Positions 1 to 8,567 of a stretch of DNA of 64,000 nucleotides are shown in pieces. The stretch lies in assembly GCF_900199405.1 (NCBI RefSeq), contig NZ_LT963430.1:1643605-1707604 (forward strand), in the 5' to 3' direction. The position numbers and the translations under genes are program-made. This stretch comes from Beduinella massiliensis. Lineage in GTDB: Bacteria; Bacillota; Clostridia; Christensenellales; Aristaeellaceae. Under the pieces are notes generated by a model, which was given only the letters and a program-made list of their open reading frames with translations, was not told where the DNA came from and did not search any database. The stretch's first letter is position 1, and each line of letters opens with the position of its first letter.

Positions 1-432
1 CGTATAGCGATACCATGCCCGGAAACCCATTTCGCGGATGCGCTCGCTGTCGCGCACGCCGCCGTCGATGATCGCGCCCCGGCAGCCCATGACGATGGAC
101 TGCGCGCTCATCATTTCTCCGTATTCAGCCTGTCCCTGCACGCCGCTGCAATCCCATACGGGAACGCAGTCCTCGTAGTAACCGCCCATGTACGCAGCGC
201 GAACCCGCATCTCCTCGTCGAGCGGAATTTTTTCGTGCCAGGGCGCGCCCTTGACCGTATAGGCGAAACCGCACAGCTTCTGTCCTGGAACAACCGGCTT
301 CAGATACGTGGGAAGCGTGCAGTTCGCGATGCCGTGCGCGTTCATCGTGTCGAACACGATGGCGCTGTGCAGATTTTTTTCGTAGCGGGCGATGAGCTCC
401 TTTGGAGCGATGGGAAAAGATGAATGCTGCAT
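1..432 (-). CDS. RraA-family aldolase-like protein (3' end beyond window)
   Basis: The first 144 codons are present, starting at ATG 432 behind AAAGGAGG; the gene runs off the left edge. The stretch GCRGAIIDGGVRDSERI near the end matches the conserved substrate and metal-binding segment of the RraA / 4-hydroxy-4-methyl-2-oxoglutarate aldolase fold. Family members are either RNase E inhibitors or, in many bacteria, class II pyruvate aldolases and oxaloacetate decarboxylases. Bacteria of this kind usually lack RNase E as the dominant RNase, and the gene is last in a leftward sugar operon behind an aldo/keto reductase, so an aldolase role is more likely. That role is inferred. Confidence 0.85.
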   Translation of the reverse strand, partial: MQHSSFPIAPKELIARYEKNLHSAIVFDTMNAHGIANCTLPTYLKPVVPGQKLCGFAYTVKGAPWHEKIPLDEEMRVRAAYMGGYYEDCVPVWDCSGVQGQAEYGEMMSAQSIVMGCRGAIIDGGVRDSERIREMGFRAWYRYT

Positions 433-459
433 AAATACCTCCTTTGAAGTCAGAGAGCC

Positions 460-1440
460 TCAGCTTTCGAGCTCCTGAACGCTATGGAACGGCAATTCGC
501 TGCGAAGCGCGAGGATTTGCGCCCACTGCTCGGGGTAGATCATGTGATCGAGGGCCTCCAGGGTAGAGGCGAGATTGGAGGCGCGGCGGATGCCGTTCAG
601 GGTGATGTCTACGTCCGGGTTGAGCAAAGAGACCTGCAGCGCCGCCGGGATGACGGGTACGTTCAACTCCCGGAGCAGCCTTTGCATGCGCTCCGCCGCT
701 TGGCGGATGTGCAGCGCGCCGCCGACAAACGGGCGGCCGTCCCACCAGAGGTCGTGAAAGTTCAACGGGTCATCCGCCTTCACGACGCCGTAGTGCAGCA
801 CCGCGGCGTTGAGGAATGCCGCGCCCTTCTCGCGGCACACGTCAATCAGCGACTGAGCGGAGGATTTGAGCAGGCTGTACTCCAGGTAGGAAAGCACGCT
901 GTCCAGCCCGCCGTCACGCACGCCCAGCTCCAGGGCGTTTAAATCCCGCGTGCCCATGCCGATGTATCCGATCATGCCCTCCGACTTGCGGTCCCGCAGG
1001 AAGGGGATGACGTCGCGCACACAAACATTGTAGTTGTTGGTGTCGTGAATCTGGTACAGGTCGATGTAATCGGTGTGCAGGCGCTCAAAACTCTCATAGA
1101 ACGTGCGCTTGAATACCTCAAACGCGTCCGGCTGCTCGAAGGGGTAGCGGGACTTGGTGCAAAGAAAGATGCTGCTGCGGTCGATACGGCGGATAAAATC
1201 ACCCACGACGCATTCGCTGGGGCCGTAATCACAGGACGTATCAAATATGCGAAGGCCCGCTTCATAGCACTTTTCCATGAGCGCGCTGTCCTCGCGAATG
1301 GCTTCCTGCGAGACCTTTCCATCCCGCTCGCCGAGAAACGCACAGCCTACGCCGATGGGGAGCACGCGGCCGGAGGCCGTGCGCATGCGAAAGCCGCGAA
1401 GCACTTCCTTGATGGGTTTTCCAGAATGAGTCCGGGTCAT
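460..1440 (-). CDS. aldo/keto reductase family oxidoreductase
   Basis: 326 residues, the normal AKR length. The N-terminal GCAFLG strand, the DTSCDYGPSE segment (catalytic Asp and Tyr), a Lys in LCTKS and a His in YQIHD form the expected Asp-Tyr-Lys-His tetrad of the NADP-binding TIM barrel. The start overlaps the stop of the upstream 653-residue gene by four bases, so the two are translationally coupled. The family includes L-fucose and D-threo-aldose 1-dehydrogenases as well as general carbonyl reductases. Next to an RraA-like aldolase, an aldose dehydrogenase is attractive, but the substrate cannot be read from the sequence. Confidence 0.9.
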   Translation of the reverse strand: MTRTHSGKPIKEVLRGFRMRTASGRVLPIGVGCAFLGERDGKVSQEAIREDSALMEKCYEAGLRIFDTSCDYGPSECVVGDFIRRIDRSSIFLCTKSRYPFEQPDAFEVFKRTFYESFERLHTDYIDLYQIHDTNNYNVCVRDVIPFLRDRKSEGMIGYIGMGTRDLNALELGVRDGGLDSVLSYLEYSLLKSSAQSLIDVCREKGAAFLNAAVLHYGVVKADDPLNFHDLWWDGRPFVGGALHIRQAAERMQRLLRELNVPVIPAALQVSLLNPDVDITLNGIRRASNLASTLEALDHMIYPEQWAQILALRSELPFHSVQELES

Positions 1441-3398
1441 AGAGATCCTCCTTCGTCGTCAAAAGGCGTTTGATAGGACGGCTTTCGGGAAAAGCGCTTC
1501 ATCCACAGCTTGCAGGTGAGAACGGATGCGGCGCAAAGGGATACCGCGAGCCATGGGCTGTCGACGCAGAGCGTTGCGGGCTCGCCGCCCGGCTCCTGAT
1601 ATTCGGCGTGCGTGATCTGATGCTCGCCGAACGCGCCGCCCTGCAGGATCAGCTTGCGCGGCTTTGCCGGGTGCAAATTGACGAGCGTCACCACGGCGAA
1701 ATCCGGATGAAGCTCGCTTACGAGCGCGGCGACGTCCGGCGGGAGCCCGGGACGCAGGGCTTCAGCGTCGTAATAACGGAGCGTGACGAGCAGCAGCCCG
1801 CCGTTGTAGACCGGGGGAAGGCCGCCCAGCGTCAGGTGTACGAGCGCTTCGGTGTTCACGGGATTTCGCTGCTGGAGATACGAGTCGGAATACGTCGATG
1901 GATCCTGAGCATCCTCGCGAATGGCCTTCATGCGAGCGTAGACCTGGGTAAGCGCATGGTCGAGGGCATCGAGCGGATACCCCGGGTACGCGCCGTTCAG
2001 GTATTCGAGCCAGGCGGCTTCGTGTCCGCCCTGATCCTTTGCGTAGAACGCGCGCACGCGGTCCCAGTCGGGCCGCTCGAGATTGCGCAGCCTGCGGACG
2101 AGGGCCAGGTCGGCCTCGCTTCGCGTGACTGCGTACAGGTGCGCCAGCGAAACGGGCCGCATGGGGGCAAACTCGAACCAGCCGTCCCGCTCCAAAAAGT
2201 TTTCGAGGCCCTCTTCCGCTTGGCCCGTGGTGAGCACGCGGCCGTTGACGCAGTCATAATCGGGGTTGTACGCCCTGTGCGCATGGAGGGCGCCGGGAAC
2301 GGAGTGCTTATGGGGAATGAACAGCGTGCCGTCCTGCTCGACGCCCAGGCGCATGAGCGCCTGGACCTGATCGCGCAGCCAGTCCATGGCGTCGGGGCTG
2401 CCGTGCAGGAGGCACTGGATTTCCCCGGCGACAGCCATGGCTTCTCCCAGAAAATAAAACCCGTGCGGCCACGTCCAGCCGTAGTGCCCGCCATACCAGT
2501 TTCCGCCCATCGCAGAGCCGACGCGTCCGTCGGGGCCCACGTTGTCCGGCAGGATGCCGCCGTTTTGCGCCATGCGCTCTCGCCAGGCGCCGACGTATTC
2601 GTCGATAAAGCGGGCGTACCGATCATCCCTGGTGTGCAGGTACGCGTTCATGACCAGCGCTGTGCACATCAGGTTGATCGCTGTGTCGCTGTGCTGCAGG
2701 CGCTCCTTCAATGCGCGGCCCATGGCGGCAGCTTTGTCCGGGTCCTTGAGGTCGCGCACCGTACGTACGCCCGGCACGTCGTCGTAGGGGAGGCCGTAGT
2801 ACTCCTTCCAGTCCGCGTATGCCCAGGGCGCGGCCTCGCCGTCGCCAAAGTTTCGATAGGCGGGGCCCTCGCTGCCCAGATAGCAGCAGCGCATCATGCG
2901 CAGACGCGCGTCGTAGTTGCGCGCATGTTCGTCCTCGCCCGTGTAGAACGAGGCGAAGCGAACGGAACGCGCTTTGTTCACCGGGTCGTTTGGGTCCGCG
3001 AGGTTGAGCAGGTAGAAGAAGAGGTACCCCTCGCCCTGATGCATCCAGTCGTAGCCCTGCTCGTATTCCCGGCGGACGACGCTGTGTCCGTGGCCGCAGG
3101 GGACGCCGCTGAACTGACGCGTGATGGCGTCAAATTCCTTATGCGAGGCCGAGAGGAAGCGTTCGTCCCCGCCGAGCAGGTAGTAGAGCGGCCAGTTGTG
3201 GAAGCTCTCGTACATGTCGTCGAGCCCGTCCACGTCGGCATGGCCGGGCTGAACCGGCCAAAGCATGCTGCCATCCTCTCGAACGTATTTTTGCAGAATG
3301 CTTTCCGGCGTTTCATCGAGCGTTCGCATGAGCAGACGTTCCCTGAAAGCCCAATCAGGGAATTCGGTCTGAAACCGCTTCGCTTCAATATGCTGCAC
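1437..3398 (-). CDS. 653-residue protein of unknown family, possibly a toroid-fold glycan enzyme
   Basis: The start is GTG 3398 behind GAGGCGG. No signal peptide is visible, so the protein is probably cytoplasmic. It is rich in aromatic and acidic residues, with repeated Trp/Tyr/His clusters such as NWPLYYLLGG near residue 48 and NWYGGHYGWTWPHGF near residue 290. This resembles the helical-toroid scaffolds of some glycoside hydrolases and lyases, and the last 120 residues look beta-rich. I do not recognise a named family. It is first in a leftward operon with an aldo/keto reductase and an RraA-like aldolase, divergent from a sugar-type two-component system, so action on a carbohydrate taken up by the neighbouring ABC system is a reasonable guess. 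Confidence 0.75.
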   Translation of the reverse strand: MQHIEAKRFQTEFPDWAFRERLLMRTLDETPESILQKYVREDGSMLWPVQPGHADVDGLDDMYESFHNWPLYYLLGGDERFLSASHKEFDAITRQFSGVPCGHGHSVVRREYEQGYDWMHQGEGYLFFYLLNLADPNDPVNKARSVRFASFYTGEDEHARNYDARLRMMRCCYLGSEGPAYRNFGDGEAAPWAYADWKEYYGLPYDDVPGVRTVRDLKDPDKAAAMGRALKERLQHSDTAINLMCTALVMNAYLHTRDDRYARFIDEYVGAWRERMAQNGGILPDNVGPDGRVGSAMGGNWYGGHYGWTWPHGFYFLGEAMAVAGEIQCLLHGSPDAMDWLRDQVQALMRLGVEQDGTLFIPHKHSVPGALHAHRAYNPDYDCVNGRVLTTGQAEEGLENFLERDGWFEFAPMRPVSLAHLYAVTRSEADLALVRRLRNLERPDWDRVRAFYAKDQGGHEAAWLEYLNGAYPGYPLDALDHALTQVYARMKAIREDAQDPSTYSDSYLQQRNPVNTEALVHLTLGGLPPVYNGGLLLVTLRYYDAEALRPGLPPDVAALVSELHPDFAVVTLVNLHPAKPRKLILQGGAFGEHQITHAEYQEPGGEPATLCVDSPWLAVSLCAASVLTCKLWMKRFSRKPSYQTPFDDEGGSL

Positions 3399-3451
3399 AA
3401 GACCGCCTCGTTTTCTGAACCTTTCGACAAGGTTCTTTGTTCATTGGCCAC

Positions 3452-3481
3452 ATTATAGGGCGTGCTGTTTTGTCACGTCAA
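3452..3481 (-). promoter_or_regulatory. sigma-A promoter for the leftward operon
   Basis: Read on the minus strand, TTGACG (3476-3481) and TATAAT (3452-3457) are separated by 18 bases. They lie 54 bases or more upstream of the GTG start at 3398, and the orientation fits the 653-residue/AKR/RraA operon. Confidence 0.65.
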
Positions 3482-3506
3482 TGCAAAATCGTGACCTTCT
3501 TGTGGA

Positions 3507-3535
3507 TTGACATGACTGTTTTTTCGTGTTAATGT
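3507..3535 (+). promoter_or_regulatory. probable promoter for the response regulator / kinase operon
   Basis: TTGACA (3507-3512) and TAATGT (3530-3535) with a 17-base spacer, about 40 bases upstream of the GTG start at 3574. The -35 is perfect and the -10 is weak, which fits a promoter that needs activation. It is back to back with the leftward promoter. Confidence 0.5.
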
Positions 3536-3573
3536 TTAAAACACCTTTATTGCCGAGGGGGAAAAGAATCGCG

Positions 3574-4662
3574 GTGTTTAAGCTCTTGATCGTAGACGAC
3601 GACGACATCATCCGGGGCAGCATGGCGCGCAACGTCCCATGGGCGCAGTGGGGGTTTGAAGTGGCGGGCCTGTTTGAGGACGGGCAAAACGCCATCGAAT
3701 TTCTGGAAAAGAACGCGGTGGACGCGATTCTGACCGACGTCATCATGTACGAGGTCAGCGGAATCGAGCTGTCGCGCTACGTGCGCGACCACTGTCCGCG
3801 CACACAGGTGGTCATCCTGAGCGGTTACCGCGAGTTTGAATACGTTCAGGAGGCGATGCGTTACGGCGTGCGCAACTACGTGCTCAAGCCCATCGATTTA
3901 AAGGAGCTGGAGGCTGTATTCCGGCAGGTGGGCGAGGAGCTGGAACGGCGGAACAAGCCGGATACGGCGAACCTGCCCATCATCTACTTCGGAGAAGAGG
4001 CCTATGCGCAGATCGTCGAACTGGAGGACAGGGCGGCTCTGGCCGTTGCGTCCGCCGACGAGAATGGGCTCAGCCTGCTGAACGAAAAGCTGCGGCGCTC
4101 GCTGGACGGGGCGCCGGCCAACGCGCAGCTCTATTGCCTGTCCAACCTGCTGATGAAGGTGTACGAGCGCATCAACCAGGCGGGCATTTCCCCGGTCACG
4201 GTGCTGCCGCGGGAGAATATGGTCGAGCGCATGGCGCGCATGCGTGAGGAGACGGTTTTAAGCGAGATGCTCCAACTGCTTATGGACCTTTGCGTTTCCG
4301 TTCGCGTCTACCGCAGCACCGGCAGCAGCGTGGTGGATCAGGCGAAGCGATACATCGAGGAGCATTTGAGCGACAAGATCACGGTGGACGACATCGCGCA
4401 CAGCGTGTACCTTTCCAGCGGATACCTGAGCCGGGCCTTTCGGGTGCAATGCGGGGAAAGCCTGATGGATTACGTCATCCGGCTTCGCATGCGGCGCGCG
4501 GCGGCGCTGATCGCCGAAGGACAGCACAGCATCGCGCAGGTCGCCCTGCTGAGCGGCTATCAGGACCAGGCCTACTTCCACCGGTCGTTCAAGAAATACA
4601 CGGGGTGTACGGTGCGCGAATACCGCGCGAGAGCCCAGCGCCACGAGGGGGAGCGGCCGTGA
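3574..4662 (+). CDS. YesN-type response regulator, AraC-family output
   Basis: 362 residues from GTG 3574, chosen because a GAGGGGGAAAAG ribosome binding site precedes it; a longer frame from 3526 lacks one. A receiver domain (residues 1-120) has an acidic pocket after LLIVDDDD and the phospho-acceptor Asp55 in LTDVIM. A linker of about 130 residues leads to two AraC-type helix-turn-helix motifs (residues about 255-362) with the typical ending SGYQDQAYFHRSFKKYTG. The gene overlaps the downstream kinase start by four bases (GTGA). Such regulators activate adjacent carbohydrate ABC transporter operons, so the downstream LplB/C-like genes are the likely target. Confidence 0.93.
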   Translation: MFKLLIVDDDDIIRGSMARNVPWAQWGFEVAGLFEDGQNAIEFLEKNAVDAILTDVIMYEVSGIELSRYVRDHCPRTQVVILSGYREFEYVQEAMRYGVRNYVLKPIDLKELEAVFRQVGEELERRNKPDTANLPIIYFGEEAYAQIVELEDRAALAVASADENGLSLLNEKLRRSLDGAPANAQLYCLSNLLMKVYERINQAGISPVTVLPRENMVERMARMREETVLSEMLQLLMDLCVSVRVYRSTGSSVVDQAKRYIEEHLSDKITVDDIAHSVYLSSGYLSRAFRVQCGESLMDYVIRLRMRRAAALIAEGQHSIAQVALLSGYQDQAYFHRSFKKYTGCTVREYRARAQRHEGERP

Positions 4663-6479
4663 GAAGACAGCAGGTGCCGCAGGGAAAATGGCGGCTGATC
4701 GACTACCTGCGCAACTACCGGTTTAACAGCATTTTTCTCAAAAATTTCGGCATCATCACGCTGCTCATCATCCTGCCGCTGACGGTCATCAACTATGGCT
4801 ATTCGTTCAACGCGCAGCGCGCGATGGAGAACGAGATCATCGGCATTGAGCGCCAATCGCTCGAAAAGAGCGCCGACGTGATGGACGCGATCTTCAAGGA
4901 GGTTTACGAGCTGGCCTACAGCTTCGCCTCGGACGTGGATACGCGCCTTTTTATGCTGCAAAGCGAAAGCGCGCTGCGAAAGAGCGCAGAGACGGGCGGC
5001 TCGTGGTCGCGGAACACCCTGGTGGCGGATCTGCACGAGCGCATCCGCTTTTTTACGACGACCTATCGTTATATCGATTCGATCTACCTTTACGCGGAAA
5101 ACTCCGGGCTCGTGCTCTACAGCGGGGATCTGGTAGACGTGGGCGACGTTCGGGACAATTCGTGGCTTGGCGTGTACGAGCAGATGAGCGACGAGTCCTT
5201 CCGCATTGAATCGCGCCGCAAGAACGACTCCTACCCCTATTTCATCACGTTCATCTGTCCGGCCAAATATCTGACCGGACGCCTGGGCGGCGCGGTGGTC
5301 ATCAACCTGAACATCGAGCAGCTCGGCGCGTTTATCAACGGAAATCACTTTGAAGAGCAGCAGATGTACATCGCGGACAGCGAGGGGCACATCCTGTACG
5401 ACAACAATTACCGCCGGATGGAGACGGAGCGCCTCCTGCCGCAGCCGCTGATGCTACTGGACGATACGACGCGGATCATGGAGCTGGAGGACGATACGGT
5501 CGTGGTGGCCTCGGTGCCTTCGCAGGTGCAAAGCCTGCGCTACCTTTCGATTCGCCCGATGAGCTACTACGAAAGCCGGCGGACGGAGCCCCTGGATTTT
5601 ACGCTTCGCATGGCGATCGTATCGCTGGTGCTGAGCGTTGCCGTGACCTTCATCATCACGCTGGCGACGTTTTCACCCATCCGAAACCTCCTGAGCGCGG
5701 TGGACAGGCCCATCGCCCTGGAGCGCTCCATGGACAAGGAGCGTCAAAAGGACGAGGTGGAGCACATCAAGGACATCCTCTACGCGACGCGCAGCACGAA
5801 CAGACGCCTGACGCTGGAGCTGGAGGAACGCATGGACAAGCTGAACAACGCGCAGCTGCGCGCGCTGCAAAATCAGATCAACCCGCACTTCCTGTACAAC
5901 ACGCTGGACGCCGTGCGCTGGGCTGCGATCGACCGGTTTGGCGGTGAAAACGAGATTTCGGACATGATCGCGCCGCTGGCGCAGCTGATGCGCGTAAGCC
6001 TGGAATGCCAAAGCTATCTGGTGCTCGTGCGCGAGGAGATCGAGCACGTCAAGCTGTATTTACGGATTTTCGACATCCGCTATCAGGGCCGTGTCAACGT
6101 GCTCTGGCAGATCGATCCGCAGATTCTGGACAGGCAGATCATCAAGCTTTCCCTCCAACCGCTGGTGGAAAACGCCATTCATCACGGCCTGCGGCCCAGG
6201 CGCTACCGCGGCACGCTCCTGATCGAGGGTTCGATGGAGGCGGGGAACGTGCGCATTTCGGTGACGGACGACGGCGTGGGCATGGACGAAGCGCATCTGG
6301 AGGAGCTTAACCGCCACATGCAGACGCAGTACCTCTTCGACGACCGGTATGTCGGGCTTCGCAACGTCAACCAGCGCTTTAAGCTGATTTACGGCGAGGC
6401 GGCAGGGATCAGGCTTTCCGTCCCGCAGCAGGGCGGGCTTTGCGTGACGCTGCTCTTTCCCGCTCAGGCGGGAAAGTAG
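4659..6479 (+). CDS. YesM-type sensor histidine kinase
   Basis: 606 residues from GTG 4659, inside the stop of the response regulator gene and behind GAGGGGGAGCGG. A first membrane segment lies near residues 27-48, an extracytoplasmic sensor region follows to about residue 310, a second membrane segment lies near 312-338, and then comes a short HAMP-like linker. The histidine kinase core holds NPHFLYN (residues 408-414, phospho-accepting His410) and an ATPase domain with the N-box ENAIHHG and G-box DDGVGM. This is the His_kinase/HATPase architecture paired with YesN regulators, and it probably senses an extracellular sugar or the loaded binding protein. Confidence 0.93.
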   Translation: MRRQQVPQGKWRLIDYLRNYRFNSIFLKNFGIITLLIILPLTVINYGYSFNAQRAMENEIIGIERQSLEKSADVMDAIFKEVYELAYSFASDVDTRLFMLQSESALRKSAETGGSWSRNTLVADLHERIRFFTTTYRYIDSIYLYAENSGLVLYSGDLVDVGDVRDNSWLGVYEQMSDESFRIESRRKNDSYPYFITFICPAKYLTGRLGGAVVINLNIEQLGAFINGNHFEEQQMYIADSEGHILYDNNYRRMETERLLPQPLMLLDDTTRIMELEDDTVVVASVPSQVQSLRYLSIRPMSYYESRRTEPLDFTLRMAIVSLVLSVAVTFIITLATFSPIRNLLSAVDRPIALERSMDKERQKDEVEHIKDILYATRSTNRRLTLELEERMDKLNNAQLRALQNQINPHFLYNTLDAVRWAAIDRFGGENEISDMIAPLAQLMRVSLECQSYLVLVREEIEHVKLYLRIFDIRYQGRVNVLWQIDPQILDRQIIKLSLQPLVENAIHHGLRPRRYRGTLLIEGSMEAGNVRISVTDDGVGMDEAHLEELNRHMQTQYLFDDRYVGLRNVNQRFKLIYGEAAGIRLSVPQQGGLCVTLLFPAQAGK

Positions 6480-6547
6480 CGGCAGCGCTGGTAAGAAGGA
6501 CCATGAAAAGTGGTCAGAATAGTACACGATTGTCAGAATATTCAGAA

Positions 6548-6576
6548 TTGACCCTCTCGTTTGTGCAACCTATAAT
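6548..6576 (+). promoter_or_regulatory. sigma-A promoter for the ABC transporter operon
   Basis: TTGACC (6548-6553) and TATAAT (6571-6576) with a 17-base spacer, lying between the kinase gene and the first permease start at 6626. It gives the transport operon its own strong promoter downstream of the two-component genes. The imperfect GTCAGAAT / TTGTCAGAATATTCAG repeats just upstream (6512-6546) could be binding sites for the AraC-type regulator; that is inference. Confidence 0.7.
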
Positions 6577-6625
6577 AAAATACAGATGGGACGCACCAAC
6601 AATCTGTCAAAGCGAGGGGTTCAAT

Positions 6626-7588
6626 GTGAATAAGACGGTAGAAGCACGGGCACCCGGCCTGAAAGGCGCGGCACAAAGGAGCTCTCCGCTCAGAACGCTG
6701 CGCAGGAACGGCAGCCTGCTCGCGCTTTGCCTTCCGGCAATCGTGCTTTATTTTTTGTTCAACTATGTGCCGATGTGCGGCATCGTCATGGCGTTTGAAA
6801 AGTTTAAATACCCGACGGGCATGTTTCACAGCCAGTTCATCGGGCTGAAGAACTTCGAGTACCTCTTCAAGTCGGTCGAGCTGTGGCGCATCGTTCGCAA
6901 CACGGTAGGCTACAACCTCATTTTTATGGTGCTGGGGCCGGTCATCAACATATCGGTTGCGCTGCTGCTGTTCGAGGTTCAGAACAAACGGGCGCTCAAG
7001 ACGTATCAGACGATCATGACGTTCCCCAACTTCATGTCCTGGGTCATCGTTGGTTATATCACCTATGCGATTCTCAATCCCTCGCTGGGCATCATGGGCC
7101 AGATTTTTTCCGCATTTGGCATGGAGCGGGTGGACGTCTACAGCAGCCCCGGGTACTGGCCGTTCATCATCGTGCTGGTGAACACCTGGAAGGGGGTCGG
7201 CATGGGGTCTATGCTCTACTTCGCCTCCCTGATGGGCATCGACACCTCTCTTTACGAGGCGGCGATCATCGACGGCGCAAGCCGGTGGCAGCAGACGCGC
7301 TATATTTCCATTCCGCACCTGGTTCCGCTGGTGTGTATCATGACGATCATGGCGATGGGCGGCATCTTCAGCGGAGACTTTGGACTGTTTTACCAGATCC
7401 CCCGCGACGTTGCCGTGCTGTATGAGACGACGGACGTCGTGAACACCTACGTATACCGCGGGCTGAAAAATGCCAACTTTGGGGCGAGCTCGGCGATCGG
7501 GCTGATTCAATCGGTCGTGGGGCTGATCTTTGTGGGCGGCACGAATTACATCATCGCCAAGGTTTCGCCCGACAACGCGATGTTTTGA
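6626..7588 (+). CDS. ABC sugar transporter permease, LplB/YteP type
   Basis: 320 residues from GTG 6626 behind GAGGGG. The in-frame extension to 6440 runs through the promoter and is rejected. Six hydrophobic segments are visible, with the binding-protein-dependent permease loop around EAAIIDGASRWQQTRYISIPHL, where the EAA-x3-G motif docks onto the ATPase. The family moves oligosaccharides or uronides together with an LplC-like partner and a lipoprotein binding protein, both encoded next. No ATPase gene is nearby, so a shared MsmX-type ATPase elsewhere in the genome is expected. Confidence 0.93.
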   Translation: MNKTVEARAPGLKGAAQRSSPLRTLRRNGSLLALCLPAIVLYFLFNYVPMCGIVMAFEKFKYPTGMFHSQFIGLKNFEYLFKSVELWRIVRNTVGYNLIFMVLGPVINISVALLLFEVQNKRALKTYQTIMTFPNFMSWVIVGYITYAILNPSLGIMGQIFSAFGMERVDVYSSPGYWPFIIVLVNTWKGVGMGSMLYFASLMGIDTSLYEAAIIDGASRWQQTRYISIPHLVPLVCIMTIMAMGGIFSGDFGLFYQIPRDVAVLYETTDVVNTYVYRGLKNANFGASSAIGLIQSVVGLIFVGGTNYIIAKVSPDNAMF

Positions 7589-7602
7589 GGGGGAGGTAAA
7601 AG

Positions 7603-8514
7603 ATGCTGAATCGGAAGATGTTCCAGAAAGGGCAGCGCCACAAGCTGCTGATTCATCTGTTCTTTATCGTGGCTTGCCTTACGTTCGTTTTGCCGATGAT
7701 TATGGTCGTGTCCATCTCCCTTTCCAGCGAGGACGCGGTGACCGCCGCCAACGCGGGATACAGCCTGTTCCCGCGCGGATTTACGCTGGATGCGTACAAG
7801 ATGGCGTTCGGCAACTCCGGCTCCATCCAGCGGGCCTACGGCGTGACGGCGGCGCAGGCGATTCTGGGCACGCTGCTCTCCTGCATCGTCGCGGGCATGG
7901 TGGCCTATCCGCTCTCGCGCAGCAATTTTGCATACAGAAAACCGATCACGTTTTACATCTTTTTCACGATGCTCTTTTCCGGCGGAATGATCCCGACCTA
8001 CATCATCTATACCCGCTGGTACGGCCTGGGAGACAGCTTCTGGGTTTACATCCTGCCCAACATCACGGGCGGCGCGTGGAATACGCTGGTCATCCGCACG
8101 TTCTTCAAAAACCTGCCGGAATCGCTCTTTGAATCCGCCAAGATCGATGGGGCAAAGGAGCTGCGCATCTTCTTCCAGATCGCCCTCCCGCTGTCCACGC
8201 CGGTATTTGCGACCGTGGGCTTCATGACGCTGGTGGCCAAGTGGAACGACTGGAACACGTCGCTGATCTACATCTACAATCCAGAGCTTTACACCCTGCA
8301 ATACCTGCTGCAGAAGGTGCTCAACGAAGCGCAGTTCCTGCGCAGCATGACGGCGAACAACATGGTCGGCATCGACTTTTCAAAGTTCAAGCAGCCCACG
8401 GAAACGCTGCGCTATGCGCTGTGCGTAATTGCGGCCGGACCGATGCTGCTGGTTTTCCCCTTCTTTCAGAAGTATTTTTCGCAGGGGCTCACCGTGGGGG
8501 CCGTAAAGGGATGA
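7603..8514 (+). CDS. ABC sugar transporter permease, LplC/YtcP type
   Basis: 303 residues starting at ATG 7603, 14 bases after the first permease, with a GGGGGAGG ribosome binding site. Six membrane segments are expected. The cytoplasmic coupling loop reads ESAKIDGAKELRIFFQIALP, the second-permease version of the EAA motif. The C-terminus KYFSQGLTVGAVKG is the characteristic ending of this family. It forms a heterodimeric channel with the preceding permease. Confidence 0.94.
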   Translation: MLNRKMFQKGQRHKLLIHLFFIVACLTFVLPMIMVVSISLSSEDAVTAANAGYSLFPRGFTLDAYKMAFGNSGSIQRAYGVTAAQAILGTLLSCIVAGMVAYPLSRSNFAYRKPITFYIFFTMLFSGGMIPTYIIYTRWYGLGDSFWVYILPNITGGAWNTLVIRTFFKNLPESLFESAKIDGAKELRIFFQIALPLSTPVFATVGFMTLVAKWNDWNTSLIYIYNPELYTLQYLLQKVLNEAQFLRSMTANNMVGIDFSKFKQPTETLRYALCVIAAGPMLLVFPFFQKYFSQGLTVGAVKG

Positions 8515-8567
8515 TCTGTGTAGTCAAAGGGCCGGAGCGCCCTTTAAGAAAAAGGAGGATTCCCCAT

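Noticed and set aside
1470-3458. 662-codon open frame on the plus strand
   Set aside because: It lies opposite a well-supported leftward gene with typical codon pattern and no ribosome binding site; it is caused by the high GC third positions.
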